Shown piece by piece: positions 44,473 through 55,149 of a DNA stretch of 64,000 nt. The DNA comes from Gnetum montanum (taxonomy: Eukaryota; Streptophyta; Gnetopsida; Gnetales; Gnetaceae). The stretch spans positions 1,478,903 through 1,542,902 of the forward strand of contig MNCI01022611.1 in assembly GCA_015680685.1 (NCBI GenBank), read 5' to 3'. A program made the translations under genes and the position numbers. The notes under the pieces were generated by a model. It did not search any database, was not told where the DNA came from, and saw nothing but the letters and a program-made list of their open reading frames with translations. Each line of letters starts with the position of its first letter. Positions within the stretch are counted from its first letter, which is position 1.

Positions 44473-47345
44473 ATGACATCAAAATAGAAACACCCATAGG
44501 AAGGAGAACCCTTGCAACCATAGGAGAAGTGGCCTAGAGTTGGAAGGGGCTAACAAGAACAAGGTCAAGAACTACTAGAGGCAATCCATGCAATCAAGAG
44601 GACCTCAAAGTGGAATTTTTTTGATAGGTTCTAGAAAAAGAAGTACCTACAAAATTATCACAATGAGGAGAAGCACCTAGACCTACACCAAGGCTTAAGG
44701 TCACTTTGACTCAAGCCAACCTTGATATCCTTAGGTCTGGAGAAGTTCAATGATCTATTCTTCAAAAGATGAACTTTAGGCCATTTTTGAAGAAAGCTCT
44801 AGAGGAGGTCAAGACACAACTACAAGCCTCTCCCATGTGGCCAGTAATCACATATAGTGGGAAATGGTACATGGAAGAGAAATATCTCTTATGGAATAGC
44901 CAAAGTTCAAGGTCCATAGTAAAAATCAAGGACATTCAAGTGTCCTACTTAACAAAAGCTATTGCACAGGCACTTGGGATGCTTGATACTAGAACATAGC
45001 TGGTATAACTATCCATGAAAGTTGATCTTGAGGCCAAGAGGAAGTGGACCTAATGATGCTATGGGGTTGACTATAAGAAGTATGGTGTGCTCACACCAGT
45101 GGAGAAAATTTACTTCAAGATTGCAGCCTATTATCTCAATCCAATGGTGAGGCCTAGCAAGGTAATCGCCTTCTCCACTGGGAAATTTCCTATCAACCTT
45201 CCATAGATAATCTACTTAGAGATCAAAAAATGCTTTAAGGAAAATGAACATAGAAGGAAGAACTTTCTCTTTCCATGCCTCATTAGGAATTGCAAAAGGG
45301 AAAACATCATTTGCTATTTCAATGATACTCTTAGGCATGCTCCTTTGGCCTCATGGTCTAAGAATATGAAAGATAAAATGCCAACAACATCCCAAGAAGA
45401 GGAGTAGCTACCACCACCACCCACTTAGGAAACAACACCAGAGGCCTATGTAGCCATTGAGAATTTGAGCAAAATTTGAGAGCAGCTCTTGAGTGAACAA
45501 GAGCAACATGTAAAAAAAAGTGGGGTAGATTCATTTGTGTATTGGCCAGCAATGAGTTACTTTAATGAGGTGGCTCGAATAGTTAACTAGATGGAGAGGG
45601 GTGGTCCAATCTTCTCTATCCAATGAATGAAACTACCTATGAGATAAAATTCCAATGCTTGGAAGGTGATAGTGACATTATCACAATACCATTTATTTCT
45701 AGAAATGTCTAGGAATGCTACCACTTTCTTGATGCAATTGGAGGAAGTTGAAGAAGCAACTATCTTGGTGATGCAGCACCAAGTGTAGGAAACAGTAGCT
45801 AAAGTGGTTGCTGATCATGTTGTTGAAGCATTGAATGTACTCCAAGAATCTATACTAGAAATATCTACACTTCAAGATGTGCAGAAGTTTGCAAGAATGA
45901 TTAGTAGAAAGTTAGATATAGCCCAACATGAAAAGTTGTTGGAATGACTGGTGGGAACTGAGCAACTGACTCTAGACATCTTTGATTTTTTAGAAGACAT
46001 CACTATGACCTAGTTGGAACTATTAAACACAAGGGAAAAATGCATTATCTTAGAGGGAAAACTTGAAACGGCCCAAAAAAGAGATAAACACTTGGCCACA
46101 AAGGTTGCTGAACTATGTGCCCAACTTAAAGATTCTATGATCCTCAGGCCAACAATAACAAGAGATGAAGCTTTCAAATAGCTTTAAGAATGATTTCATA
46201 ATGCTAAGGAGGAGGTAGTTACAACCATCTTCAACCAATCTATGGTAGAACCCAAAACATATGTAATTCATAAGGACTTAAACTAGATGCATTATGAGAA
46301 TGAAGCCATGACCGCACAAAATTATCACCTGCGAAATATTGATGCTTAGAATGATCAAATGTAGGAATTTATTCATCAATAGTAGGAGGAGCTTGCTAGG
46401 GTGAACACTGAACTAGGAAAATTGGTTGTAGAAAGCTATAATATGTTAATAGAGGAAGTACACACCTTGTACTAGAAATCTACCATCGAGATTGCCACTT
46501 AGAAGAATGAGGCCCTCAAGTTTGAAAAAGTAAAAAATCACTACAAAGACCAGGTTGGCCTATAGAAGGAAGTTAATGAAAAATACATTCAGATGGCAAA
46601 GGCAAAATGGAATGAAGCCCTCTAGAAACTCCAATAAGAAAGAGAAATGTGGTAACTCATCATTGATGGAATTGATGCCTACAATAAAAAATGAAGATCA
46701 AATTAAAGGAGTTGCAAATCAAAGAGATGATAGAGTATATGAAGTTGGCCAATCTCTATTACACAAACCTGGAAATGTTGACCGCTAGATGATCATGATT
46801 AGAGTTGGAAAAATAAGTGGCTAGCTTGTATATATTATATGAGGCAGAGTTCAAGCACCAAAAAGATACTAAGAAAAATCTTGAGACTACAAATGTTGAA
46901 CTTGAAGTTCTTAGAGCATAGTTTAGAGACTAATCATCAATCATTGAGAACCTAGCCAAATGGATAAATGACCACTAGGAGCTAAAAGACATAGTGAAGG
47001 CATTCGACATTGAATGCAAATAGTTCACTACTTGGTTTGTCAATGCTAAGGAGCTATTTCTAGCAATCCTGTGTCCTTGGAATGTTCTCATTCCAACCCA
47101 GATTGGTAAAGCCGCATGAATGGTGCATGATCCCAAGAGTAAGGAGGAGAAAATGAAAACAATGTTGGATGCTTTTCACCTCTTGCCTAAAGTTGCAACA
47201 GTAGCAGGACAACCATAGCCACCTCAACCACTACCCATGTGTGAAGCTGGTGAAGGTTCCTTAGAGCCTTAGGAACCACCACCACCTAAGATCATCTCAT
47301 CTTCTCCAATAGCTTCCCAACATCAGGGAATGTGCTATCCAGTTT
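44473..47345 (+). pseudogene. E4 third ORF, post-integrase
   Basis: A degenerate ORF of about 950 codons in the position of the Athila env-like gene. Its start, MTSK then KHP and EGEPLQP, matches the E5 copy (MAPKQKHLQEGEPSQPW). An N-terminal conserved block is INFRxFLxKxLExVKTQLQ (about 44772). A middle block reads TPVEKIYFKIAAYYLNPMVR, GKFPINLP and FPCLIRN (about 45100-45290), and resembles the layout of the 'putative plant transposon protein' domain. It is followed by a Pro stretch, a long Glu/Lys/Leu-rich coiled-coil region (45880-47000) and the tail PWNVLIPTQIGKAA, HDPKSKEEKMKTMLDAFHLL. No signal peptide or membrane segments are visible, so an envelope role is not supported. Confidence 0.65.
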
Positions 47346-47533
47346 TGAAGAGTTGTGTCATGGTGTTCGGTTTTTTGTCTTAAACATCATCATTCTTTGT
47401 AATGTGTTAATTTGTACACCCAGGCAGTCCATTTTTTGTCAAGTTAGTCAATTTGTTTTGTTTGAAGAAAATTTAGTCAATAATCCCATACCTTTCCAAT
47501 TTTGTAAAAGAACTCAAGGACAAGTTTTCATTC

Positions 47534-47546
47534 AGTTGTGGGGGTA
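47534..47546 (+). other. E4 polypurine tract
   Basis: AGTTGTGGGGGTA abuts the 3' LTR (TGATAAGTTG). Confidence 0.8.
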
Positions 47547-48481
47547 TGATAAGTTGTATTTAGTTGGCTGCGTCGACAAGGCCTTGTCGATGTAGCCTTG
47601 TCAACTAGGACTCGTCAACAAGGCCTAGTGGATGCATCTTACCATGCATCGATGAGGCCCTGCTGATGCAGTGTTAGTTTTTGGCTATAAATACACACCT
47701 ATAGTCACATTTATGGTAATTAGAGATTGTAGTTGTAGTAAAGCTTTTATAGTTTCTCCATTTAAAAGTTAGAATTTTCCTCGAGTGCTCGTAGTAGGAG
47801 TCATTGAGTATATGGATCTTTATTCAAGCATTGTTGTACCTGAGCACGATAGTGTGTGTGATAATAAAGATGAGCTTTTTGATAAACCTTGCAGAACTTT
47901 GAATAGATTAGCTATTTCAATAATGCATTCAATATTTTTAATTATTTATTAAATATTTTTCATTAGTTATTAAATATTTTCTAACTATTACATTAATGAA
48001 ACAATTAAGCTAGATAGATTACACACATAAGTATGATCGCTTTGAGCATAACACATATTCACTTGGTTATCCTAGTAGTGTTATTGCTTGGCATGCTTAA
48101 TAGTGTAGTGCTTGGTTGCCTAGCAATAGATACATGGGTTCAGGATGTGTACAGAAAATGGGATTAGATGCTTATGTTAGGGTTAGTTAAATGATAGTTA
48201 ATTAGTTAACTCATATTAGTTAGTTAAATTCCTTTTATCCACATTTTGAGCACCAAACTATAAAACACAAAATGATAAAAATTGGATGCCTCGGTTACAC
48301 TTAACCATACCAACGAATGTCACAAGTATAATTGAGAAGACAATGATTAACTTTAAGGCTAGATTCATTTCCTAAAGGACTAGTCCATCAGAAATGATAA
48401 AGTCCATGGAATTTGACTAGATCATGCATGCACGCTTTGTGATTCATATGGTTGGGCATAGGAGTACCTTGCCACTCATCA
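47547..48481 (+). repeat. E4 3' LTR
   Basis: 935 bases, TGATAAGTTGTATT to CCACTCATCA. Four 14-bp U3 units lie at 47570-47625, and TATAAATA at 47686-47693. The 29-base length difference from the 5' LTR is almost exactly two U3 units. Confidence 0.92.
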
Positions 48482-49600
48482 ATAGCTAGAAATTCTTTCT
48501 AGAAAAAATATGCTATACTTAGAAAAAGATCAATCATCTTCAAAAATCATTACAGTTGGTACTAGCTATTCATCATCAAAGGCCTTGAGTCTTTTAGATT
48601 TTCCTTTAGGGTATATCATCAAATATGAACCAAAATCTATGAAAGTCAAAACTATTAAAGGAAGATTAATTTTTAAGAAGTAGCATCCAAAGAGACCAAA
48701 TGTTGAAGAATTAGTTATTTTTAGTACAAACATGTAGATCCATAAATAGGAAAAACAAAGATAGCCATGTCACTCATGAATTGGCTAAAATTTATTGTTG
48801 TTAATTGTTGATTTCTTAACAATTACCAATCAGACTATCAAAGACTAGAAATAAGAGATTAGAAGGCTAAAGAGTCTACATAATTCTTTGTAGTTAGAGT
48901 TTGAAGTATTGAGAAATAGGTGCAAAGATAAAATAAAGAAAGCTCAGATCAAAGAGGCCAATATTGAAACTTTAAAGATGGAAAATGTATAGTTACACAG
49001 AGAATTAGCCAAAAAAGATCAAAGAATTTCAGCATAAAGTTTGAGACAAGAGGTTAGCTTTAAATTTATTGTAAATGAATTAATGATCATGAAATAGAAA
49101 GAAGAGGTAGTTTTGGTTAATATTAATGACCTAAAAGGAGGAAAAGAAGCTTTTGAGAAAGCTTTTGTAGATATCATTCACTTTATATACTAGGCCAATG
49201 AAAAAAGAGAGCAAGTATTTGAATTGGAGATGAAATTTCTAGATGTTATGAATGGTGGTATGCACTGAGTTGAATCAACTCAAGAGTTAAGAGAAGATCT
49301 TATTGTTACTATAGAGAATATGTGTGAGAAGAATATAACTAAATCCATCAATACCACAACATTAAATGATGACAAGTAGTTAGGAGAAAAAGTAGCATAG
49401 TTGTTATGTACCACTGGAATAAAAGAACTAGCCAAGGCATTATCATTAGTATACAAGCAAAGTTACTTCAAAAGTCTAGTCTAATGAGAAAATGATCATG
49501 TCAAGGAATTTATGGTAGAAACTTTGACTATCATAGAGATTCAGATGTAGGTGAAAAATTTAAATTTTATTGAGAAGGAAGTGACCGATAGTTCATCCTA
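48482..49600 (+). pseudogene. degenerate coiled-coil ORF, unknown
   Basis: After E4 a long coherent frame with scattered stops is visible: MLYLEKDQSSSKIITVGTSY, LSLLDFPLGYIIKYEP, then heptad-like stretches such as SLRQEVSFKFIVNELMIMK, KAFVDIIHFIY and LREDLIVTIENMCEKNIT. Most stops are TAG or TAA where Gln would fit. It resembles no domain I know, though its coiled-coil character is like the third ORF of E4. It may be the 3' half of the frame that starts left of E4 (34390). Confidence 0.4.
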
Positions 49601-50371
49601 AAAACTATTTTTTAACCTCTTTGTAGTTATAACTAGTTCTTTCATGTTTTGGCTATATAAAGGCATGGCCATTTTTGTAAAAGAGAGAGGAGAGATTATC
49701 TTGAAGATACTAATAGTGAATTTTGTATAATGGCATTTTGAAGTACGATTTGATCAAGTTTTTCATCTCTAATCTATAAGTTATTTTTTTTCTTTTATCT
49801 TTGTGGTTTAGCTATTAGTAAAAAATCATAGTGTACCTTACATTTAGTTCTTGGAATTATTTATATTGCTTGTCATAGCCAAGGGTTTAAAAATTTTTGT
49901 CATCATTGATTGATCAAAATGTCTTCATTTTTTAGTATTCTCATATTGATGATGGTTCATTTTAGTATTTAAGATTTATGTAATTCTACTATTTTATGTT
50001 ACAAATTAACTAAATATAGCTCTATTTCATGTTTTCTTGTGGAATTTTTTCTTGAAAAGATTGGTAGTAGATTTGTAGGATTTTTTTAAAACATTGGATG
50101 AAAGGAATGATTGTTATAGGTAACTTATGATCCATATTGTATATGCTATTTTTATTCGATAAAATTAAGAATTATTTTAACTTACAGAATAGAGTTTTTG
50201 AAAAGATGAATCTTTCTTTAAAACTATAATTAAATAGATTTTTTGAAAAGTTGAATCTTTCTTTAAAACTATTATTTATTATTAAAACTTTAACATAGTA
50301 CAAAACTTGTAGTAAGTATAGATTTGAAAAAAATACCACTCATACAATTGTTAAGTATTATTTGAAGGTAT
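49601..50371 (+). other. possible LTR remnant with TATA box
   Basis: TATATAAA at 49654-49661 (GGCTATATAAAGGCATGG) is followed by GAGAGAGGAGAGATTATC and a T-rich stretch, the usual look of an LTR U3-R-U5. No partner LTR was found in the window. A small tandem repeat of about 45 bases lies at 50191-50275 (TTTTTGAAAAGATGAATCTT, twice). Confidence 0.35.
50191..50275 (+). repeat. two tandem units of about 45 bp
   Basis: AGAGTTTTTGAAAAGATGAA at 50191 and AGATTTTTTGAAAAGTTGAA at 50236, both continuing TCTTTCTTTAAAACTAT. Confidence 0.85.
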
Positions 50372-50623
50372 TTGAGCCTTAGTATTACTAGAAACTATCA
50401 AACATTGAAATTTAAGTTTAAAAGTAACCCCTATCTCAAAAAGTTTTGTTGTTTAGCTAGGGACCACAACATTGGCGATTGGAAGAGAGTCCAAATTTTT
50501 CACCAACAAAGTTGGACAAAAATTTACTCATGTGCTCAAGCTATCTATGAATACATGTCAAAATCAAGAAGTGAATTTGACATCATGATTGAAAATAAAT
50601 TTGGTAGGAATTTAGCCAAATAA
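50372..50623 (+). pseudogene. 83-codon frame, unknown
   Basis: Reads CCLARDHNIGDWKRVQIFHQ and AIYEYMSKSRSEFDIMIENK. Composition and helix-like spacing suggest a former protein, but no family is recognised. It lies between the LTR-like region and the reversed chromovirus remnant. Confidence 0.3.
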
Positions 50624-50639
50624 TCTTTGAAATAAATAA

Positions 50640-51200
50640 TTGCACAAAATCCTCTACACTAGTCAAAGTTCTCTTAGCTAGAAATTAAGCTGACTTGGTT
50701 AACAAGTCAATAATAAAAAGGATAACATTCTCTTCATTCCTAGTACATGATGAATTGGTAATGAATTCTATGTTGATCATCGTCCACTTCCACTTTGCAA
50801 ATATTGTGAGGGTATAAGTAGCCACTTGATCATTGATGTTCAAGCTTAACCTCTTGGCAAATTAAACATTTAGCTATGAATTTGCCAACCTACTTCTTCA
50901 TGCCTGGCCACTAGTACAACCTGTTCAGCATTTGATACATCTTGTTCCTACTAGGATGCATTTGAAGCCTACTGAGGTGAACTTTTTGTAGTAGATACTA
51001 CTATAAGAAATTAGGCATACACACTTGATCCTTATGAAAAAGTAACCCAATCACATCTACTAGCATTGAGAAACTACTAGACTATCTAAGCTACATACAT
51101 TAAAGATCATGCTACTAATTCTCATGAATCTCATTTAACAAAGTCAACTAAATCACCAAGTTGTGGAGTTTACAAGTCACATTGCTTAAGCCATCTATAC
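50640..51200 (-). pseudogene. E6 chromovirus-type integrase, truncated
   Basis: On the minus strand a degraded zinc-binding region leads into WKWTMINIEFITNS and LFIIDLLTKSA (about 50760-50680). This is the start of the DDE core wording found in chromoviruses. Nothing of the second Asp or the Glu is seen further left, so the element breaks off near 50640. No chromodomain is present. Confidence 0.65.
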
Positions 51201-51570
51201 AATGTTTCTTTTACCTATTTAATACTATATGGTAAAATTGAAATTAGCCAACAACTTAATCCACCTTTTCTAGCATAAGTTCAATAATGGCTAACTCATG
51301 AAGTACTATAACTTCTTATCATTAGTCTAGATTATTAAATTCTCATCAAATAGGTAGTGGTGCCAATCCTTTAAGAAAAACACCATTAATCCTAACTCTA
51401 AATCATGTGTGAGATAATAGTTCTCATGAAACTTCCACTATCACGAGGTATACACTATCATTGTGCCCTCTCGCTTGATGACACATCCATAACCATCTCT
51501 TGATGCATTGGTACAAATATCAAACTATTTACCTAAGATAAGCATAGGTAACATAGGAGCCAAAATCATT
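51201..51570 (-). pseudogene. E6 RNase H
   Basis: Minus-strand wording: FDICTNASRDGYGCVIKREG, HENYYLTHDLELGLMVFFLK, WHHYLFDENLII and LLANFNFTI. The order and spacing are those of gypsy RNase H; the first catalytic Asp reads Asn (TNAS for TDAS). Frameshifts and stops are many. Confidence 0.75.
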
Positions 51571-52445
51571 CTACTATTGAGCTTATTAAAATTATCCTAG
51601 CATCATGGGTTCCATAAGAATCTAATGTTCTTTCATAAAAACTTTTTGAGAGATAAATTAATGTAGAAAACATTCTCAATGAATCTCCTATAGTAACCTT
51701 AAAACTCAAGAAAACTATGAAAATCCCCAACATACTTAGGGATAGGCCAACCATGAATTGTTGATATTTTAGTGGGGTTCATAGCTATATGAGCCTCAAA
51801 TATGATATGTCATGATGTCTTAAGAACTGGATTTCCTAGGATCAAAATAATTACTTTGAAGATTAAAACAAAAATTGATGCTCTCAAAGCATCTATAGAA
51901 TGGTCATAAAATGCTCATCATGTAGCTCCTATAACAAAGAGTACATAAGATGTCATCGATAAGAAAAATGATAAATAGGTCTAGGTATGATCTTATGACA
52001 CTATTCATGAGATGCATGAATACTACAAGAGCATTAGTAAATCCAAAAGGAAAAACTAGGAACTTGTACTATTCATATCATATCATGAATATTTTTTAAA
52101 CAATCCTCCTCTCAATGTGAACCTACTGGTATCTTAAATTTAGATCTATATTCATGGATACTTGTACTTATCTTAGCTAGTGAAATAGATTGTCTATAGG
52201 TAGAAAAAAGATATTTGTTCTTCACTATCACTAGATTTAAGTATCTATAGTTCATGCACAACCTTATATTACCATGGTTTTGTTTAATGAAATCTCTAGT
52301 AGGTATTAAAGTTAAATGTTTAGTTTGGCCAATTCAAAAAATAAAATCCTTTGTAGAACCTTGAATATAGATTTAGCATCAAGTTTGAGAGAAATCTCAA
52401 ACTTAAGATCATACCTTAAAGTTAAACCAAGAAAATTTAAATGGA
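51571..52445 (-). pseudogene. E6 chromovirus-type reverse transcriptase
   Basis: From about 52440 leftward: DAKSIFKVLQRILFFELAKL, then NIRLCMNYRYLNLVIVKNKY. The palm reads [20 protein letters not shown] (about 52062-52003) and [10 protein letters not shown] (about 51975-51946), so both active-site Asp are kept. LRWLHYRRFIENV-like wording follows. The phrases KNKYLFPI and [13 protein letters not shown] are of the chromovirus type and differ from both the Tat and the Athila RTs here. Inactivated by stops. Confidence 0.82.
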
Positions 52446-52599
52446 AAAAAATCAAGGAACTTATGAAAAATAAGAATTTTTTTGATCCTAGATGAAGAAG
52501 GATCTTTGCCAAATGAAATAGCAAAGTAGGAATGATCCTTCTATAATATGTAGTGAAAATACCTTGAATAAATAAGATCTAATTTGATCTTGTATTACT

Positions 52600-53170
52600 A
52601 GGTATGTATGGTCACCTAAAAATCATCATCTACCATGATGGAGAGTATCATATGAAAATAATGCATGTTTCCTTAATATCATGATAACTAATCCATGTCC
52701 AAGATGATTTCATAATATTTAAAGCCTATAGCATTAAGCTTATTGAGCTAGGACACATCCTCAATCATCAAAGATATAGACATGTAGACTTGATTCATAG
52801 CAAGGACACTAGCACTAATAGTGTTAATGGCAAGCACTAGAGAAAGAAACTAATCCTCCAAATCCAAATGTTCTACCACTCATTGATCAACAAAGGAATG
52901 ACTAGCATTGGGATAAAAAAGAATCAAATATACCAAATTAGAAACCATACCTCTAGAATCCATTATGATGTTAGGCTTGTCATCTACTAGTTGATCTATT
53001 ATAATGTAGACATAAGTATTTATTCTTAAGTCATCTTAGTCAATGATAGGTTTGCCAACTTGTTGAGAATCTCCACTACTGAAATGTTTTGGATAGTTAA
53101 AGCTATTATGATCTAGCTAATCATAGTTACAATAATTAGTATCATTCTTGTGGATTTTCACAACTATATC
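52600..53170 (-). pseudogene. E6 gag knuckle and protease
   Basis: A decayed CCHC-like stretch (NYCNYD, LDHNSFNYP, about 53145-53105) is followed by protease wording LILFYPNASHSFVDQ (about 52920), where the active-site D-S-G reads Y-P-N. Both would be inactive. Confidence 0.6.
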
Positions 53171-53269
53171 ATAAGCATGATAAGTAAAGGACCCATGAGT
53201 AGATCCACAACCTATTGACCACTACTATGGCCTTAGTTACTACTACCCACTAGAACCAAAACATTGGGC

Positions 53270-53980
53270 TTGCTTGAATCCTCTTGACATCCTAGAAGAG
53301 GTGTGGTCCCTCTTCTAAGGATGATTAAAATACAATACCTTAGAAAACTAGCTATACTTTAGGTCTAACACACAAACATAGGCATCCTTATACATCTAAA
53401 AATGAAGAAAAATAATGTAATCTATGATAGAAATAGAAAGACCTCTAACAAAACTATTAGCTCTTGCCCTCTCATTAAGATGTATATGATAGAAATAGGA
53501 AGACCTCTAACAAAATTTGTTAGCTATTCCCCTCTCATTAAAATGTATGTGAGACATATACATAATTATCTTTAAGAACTTGGATTCATAATTAATGTTG
53601 GTCCAACTACATTAGTATAGATGATAAAACTCATTTTCCTTCATCTCTACATACTTTGAAAGAATGTAATATACATTGAAAGCATTAAGGATATAACTCC
53701 ATTTGAAATCATAGTCTTTTTAATGGTGTATCTTCTCGTGGATAGACCATCAATAACTAGCAAAATCCTTGAATTAATAAGTTATCAATAAGATTTGCCA
53801 CATGGAAAAGTAACCCATCAATTTGATGATGTTAGTAATATTCTCAAGCCATTCTATGGTAATAGTAGAATCCTCACCTTGAAAGGTAGGTGTTTCTAGC
53901 TTATGAAATTGCTCCATATGCTCATACTCAATTAGTTCTCTACCATCACCTACACTAATCCTTAAAGCAATGAGCATTTA
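53270..53980 (-). pseudogene. E6 gag
   Basis: Reads MEQFHKLETPTFQGEDSTIT, IEWLENITNIIKLMGYF, then YWWSIHEKIHH and WSYILNAFNVYYILSKYVEMKENEF-type wording across stops. This is the gag core of chromoviruses (PPTFxG, WL, RWW). It contains a direct duplication of 62 bases at 53424-53549. The upstream end is cut by E5. Confidence 0.75.
53424..53549 (-). repeat. two tandem units of 62 bp inside E6 gag
   Basis: ATGATAGAAATAGAAAGACC (53424) and ATGATAGAAATAGGAAGACC (53486) begin near-identical units that end CCCTCTCATTAARATGTAT. Confidence 0.9.
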
Positions 53981-54032
53981 TGGAAAACTTGAGTTCTTCT
54001 CCTTGTGTTAACTAAGAAATTGGAAAAGGTAG

Positions 54033-54939
54033 TGATGAGTGGTGAGGTACCCTTATGCCCTACCATACGAATCACAAAGCATTCATGTGTGATCCAGTTG
54101 AATTCTATAGACTTTGTCTTTTCTAGTGCACTAGCCCTTTAGGAAGTGAATCTAGCCTTAAGGTTAATTGTTGTCTTCCCAATTACACTTATGACATTTG
54201 TTGGTATGGTTAAGTGTAACTAAGGCATTCGATTTTTATCATTTTGATGTTTTATAGATCAATGCTCAAATATGGATAAAAGTAATTTGATTAACTAATC
54301 TAAATTAACTCATTTACTAACATTTAACTAATCTTAACATAAGTATCCATTACCACTTTTTGTTAAATGCTACACTATTGGGCATACCAAGTAATAACAT
54401 TGGTGGGATTACCAAGCAAATACATGTTATGCTCGTAGCAATCATGCTTATGTATTTAAGCTATCTAGCTTAATAACCTTATTAAATCAATTGGTGGAAA
54501 ATATTTGTGAAATAATTAAGAAAAATTAACAAATAGTTGAAAAAATTGAATGCATAAATAGAATAGCTAATCTATCCAAAGTGCTGCAAGGTTTATCAGA
54601 AAGCTTGTCTTTATTACCACACACACTATTGTGCTTAGGTACAACAATGCTCAAATAAAGATTCGTACACTCAATGAATCTTGTTGTGGGCACTCAAGGG
54701 AAAAAATTATAAATTTCAAATGGAAAAAATGCAAGAGCTTCACTACTACTAAAATCTAGATTGCCATAAATGTGATTGGTAGGCATGTATTTATAGGCAA
54801 TAGATAAACACTGTGTCGATGGGGCCTCATCGATGTAGGGAATGATGCATCAACAAGGCCTCATTGATAATACCTCGTCAATGTGGTTGACCACATAGAT
54901 GAGGCCTTATCAATGTAGCCAACCAATGATGACTCATTA
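54033..54939 (-). repeat. E5 3' LTR
   Basis: 907 bases; read on the minus strand it starts TAATGAGTCATC and ends CCACTCATCA. It has a minus-strand TATA box (54795-54788) and 14-bp-type GAGGCC units upstream of it (54815-54920). The minus-strand polypurine tract CATGGAGGTA lies at 54949-54940. Confidence 0.9.
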
Positions 54940-55149
54940 TACCTCCATGACTAAATGAAAACTTGTCCTCAAGTTCTTTTACAAAATTGGGAAGGTATGG
55001 GATTATTGACTAACTTTTATTCAACAAAAAAATTGATTGACTTTGACAAAAAATGAAGTGCCTAGGTGTATGGATCAACACATTACAAAAATGATGGTAT
55101 TCAAGACAAAAAATTCAACATCATGACATAATTATTCAAAAATTAGATA

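Larger units (their letters stand above)
35572..48481 (+). mobile_element. E4: full-length Athila-type LTR element with third ORF
   Basis: A 12.9-kb element with both LTRs (964 and 935 bases), target duplication, primer-binding site, gag, protease, RT, a truncated RNase H, integrase, a large post-integrase ORF and polypurine tract, all in the plus orientation. All frames carry many stops. It belongs to the same family as E5 (minus strand, right part of the window) and is close to E2. Confidence 0.92.

Noticed and set aside
44473-47345. Calling the third ORF an envelope gene
   Set aside because: The position fits, but no signal peptide, transmembrane helix or cleavage site is visible; coiled coil and a plant transposon-like block point elsewhere.
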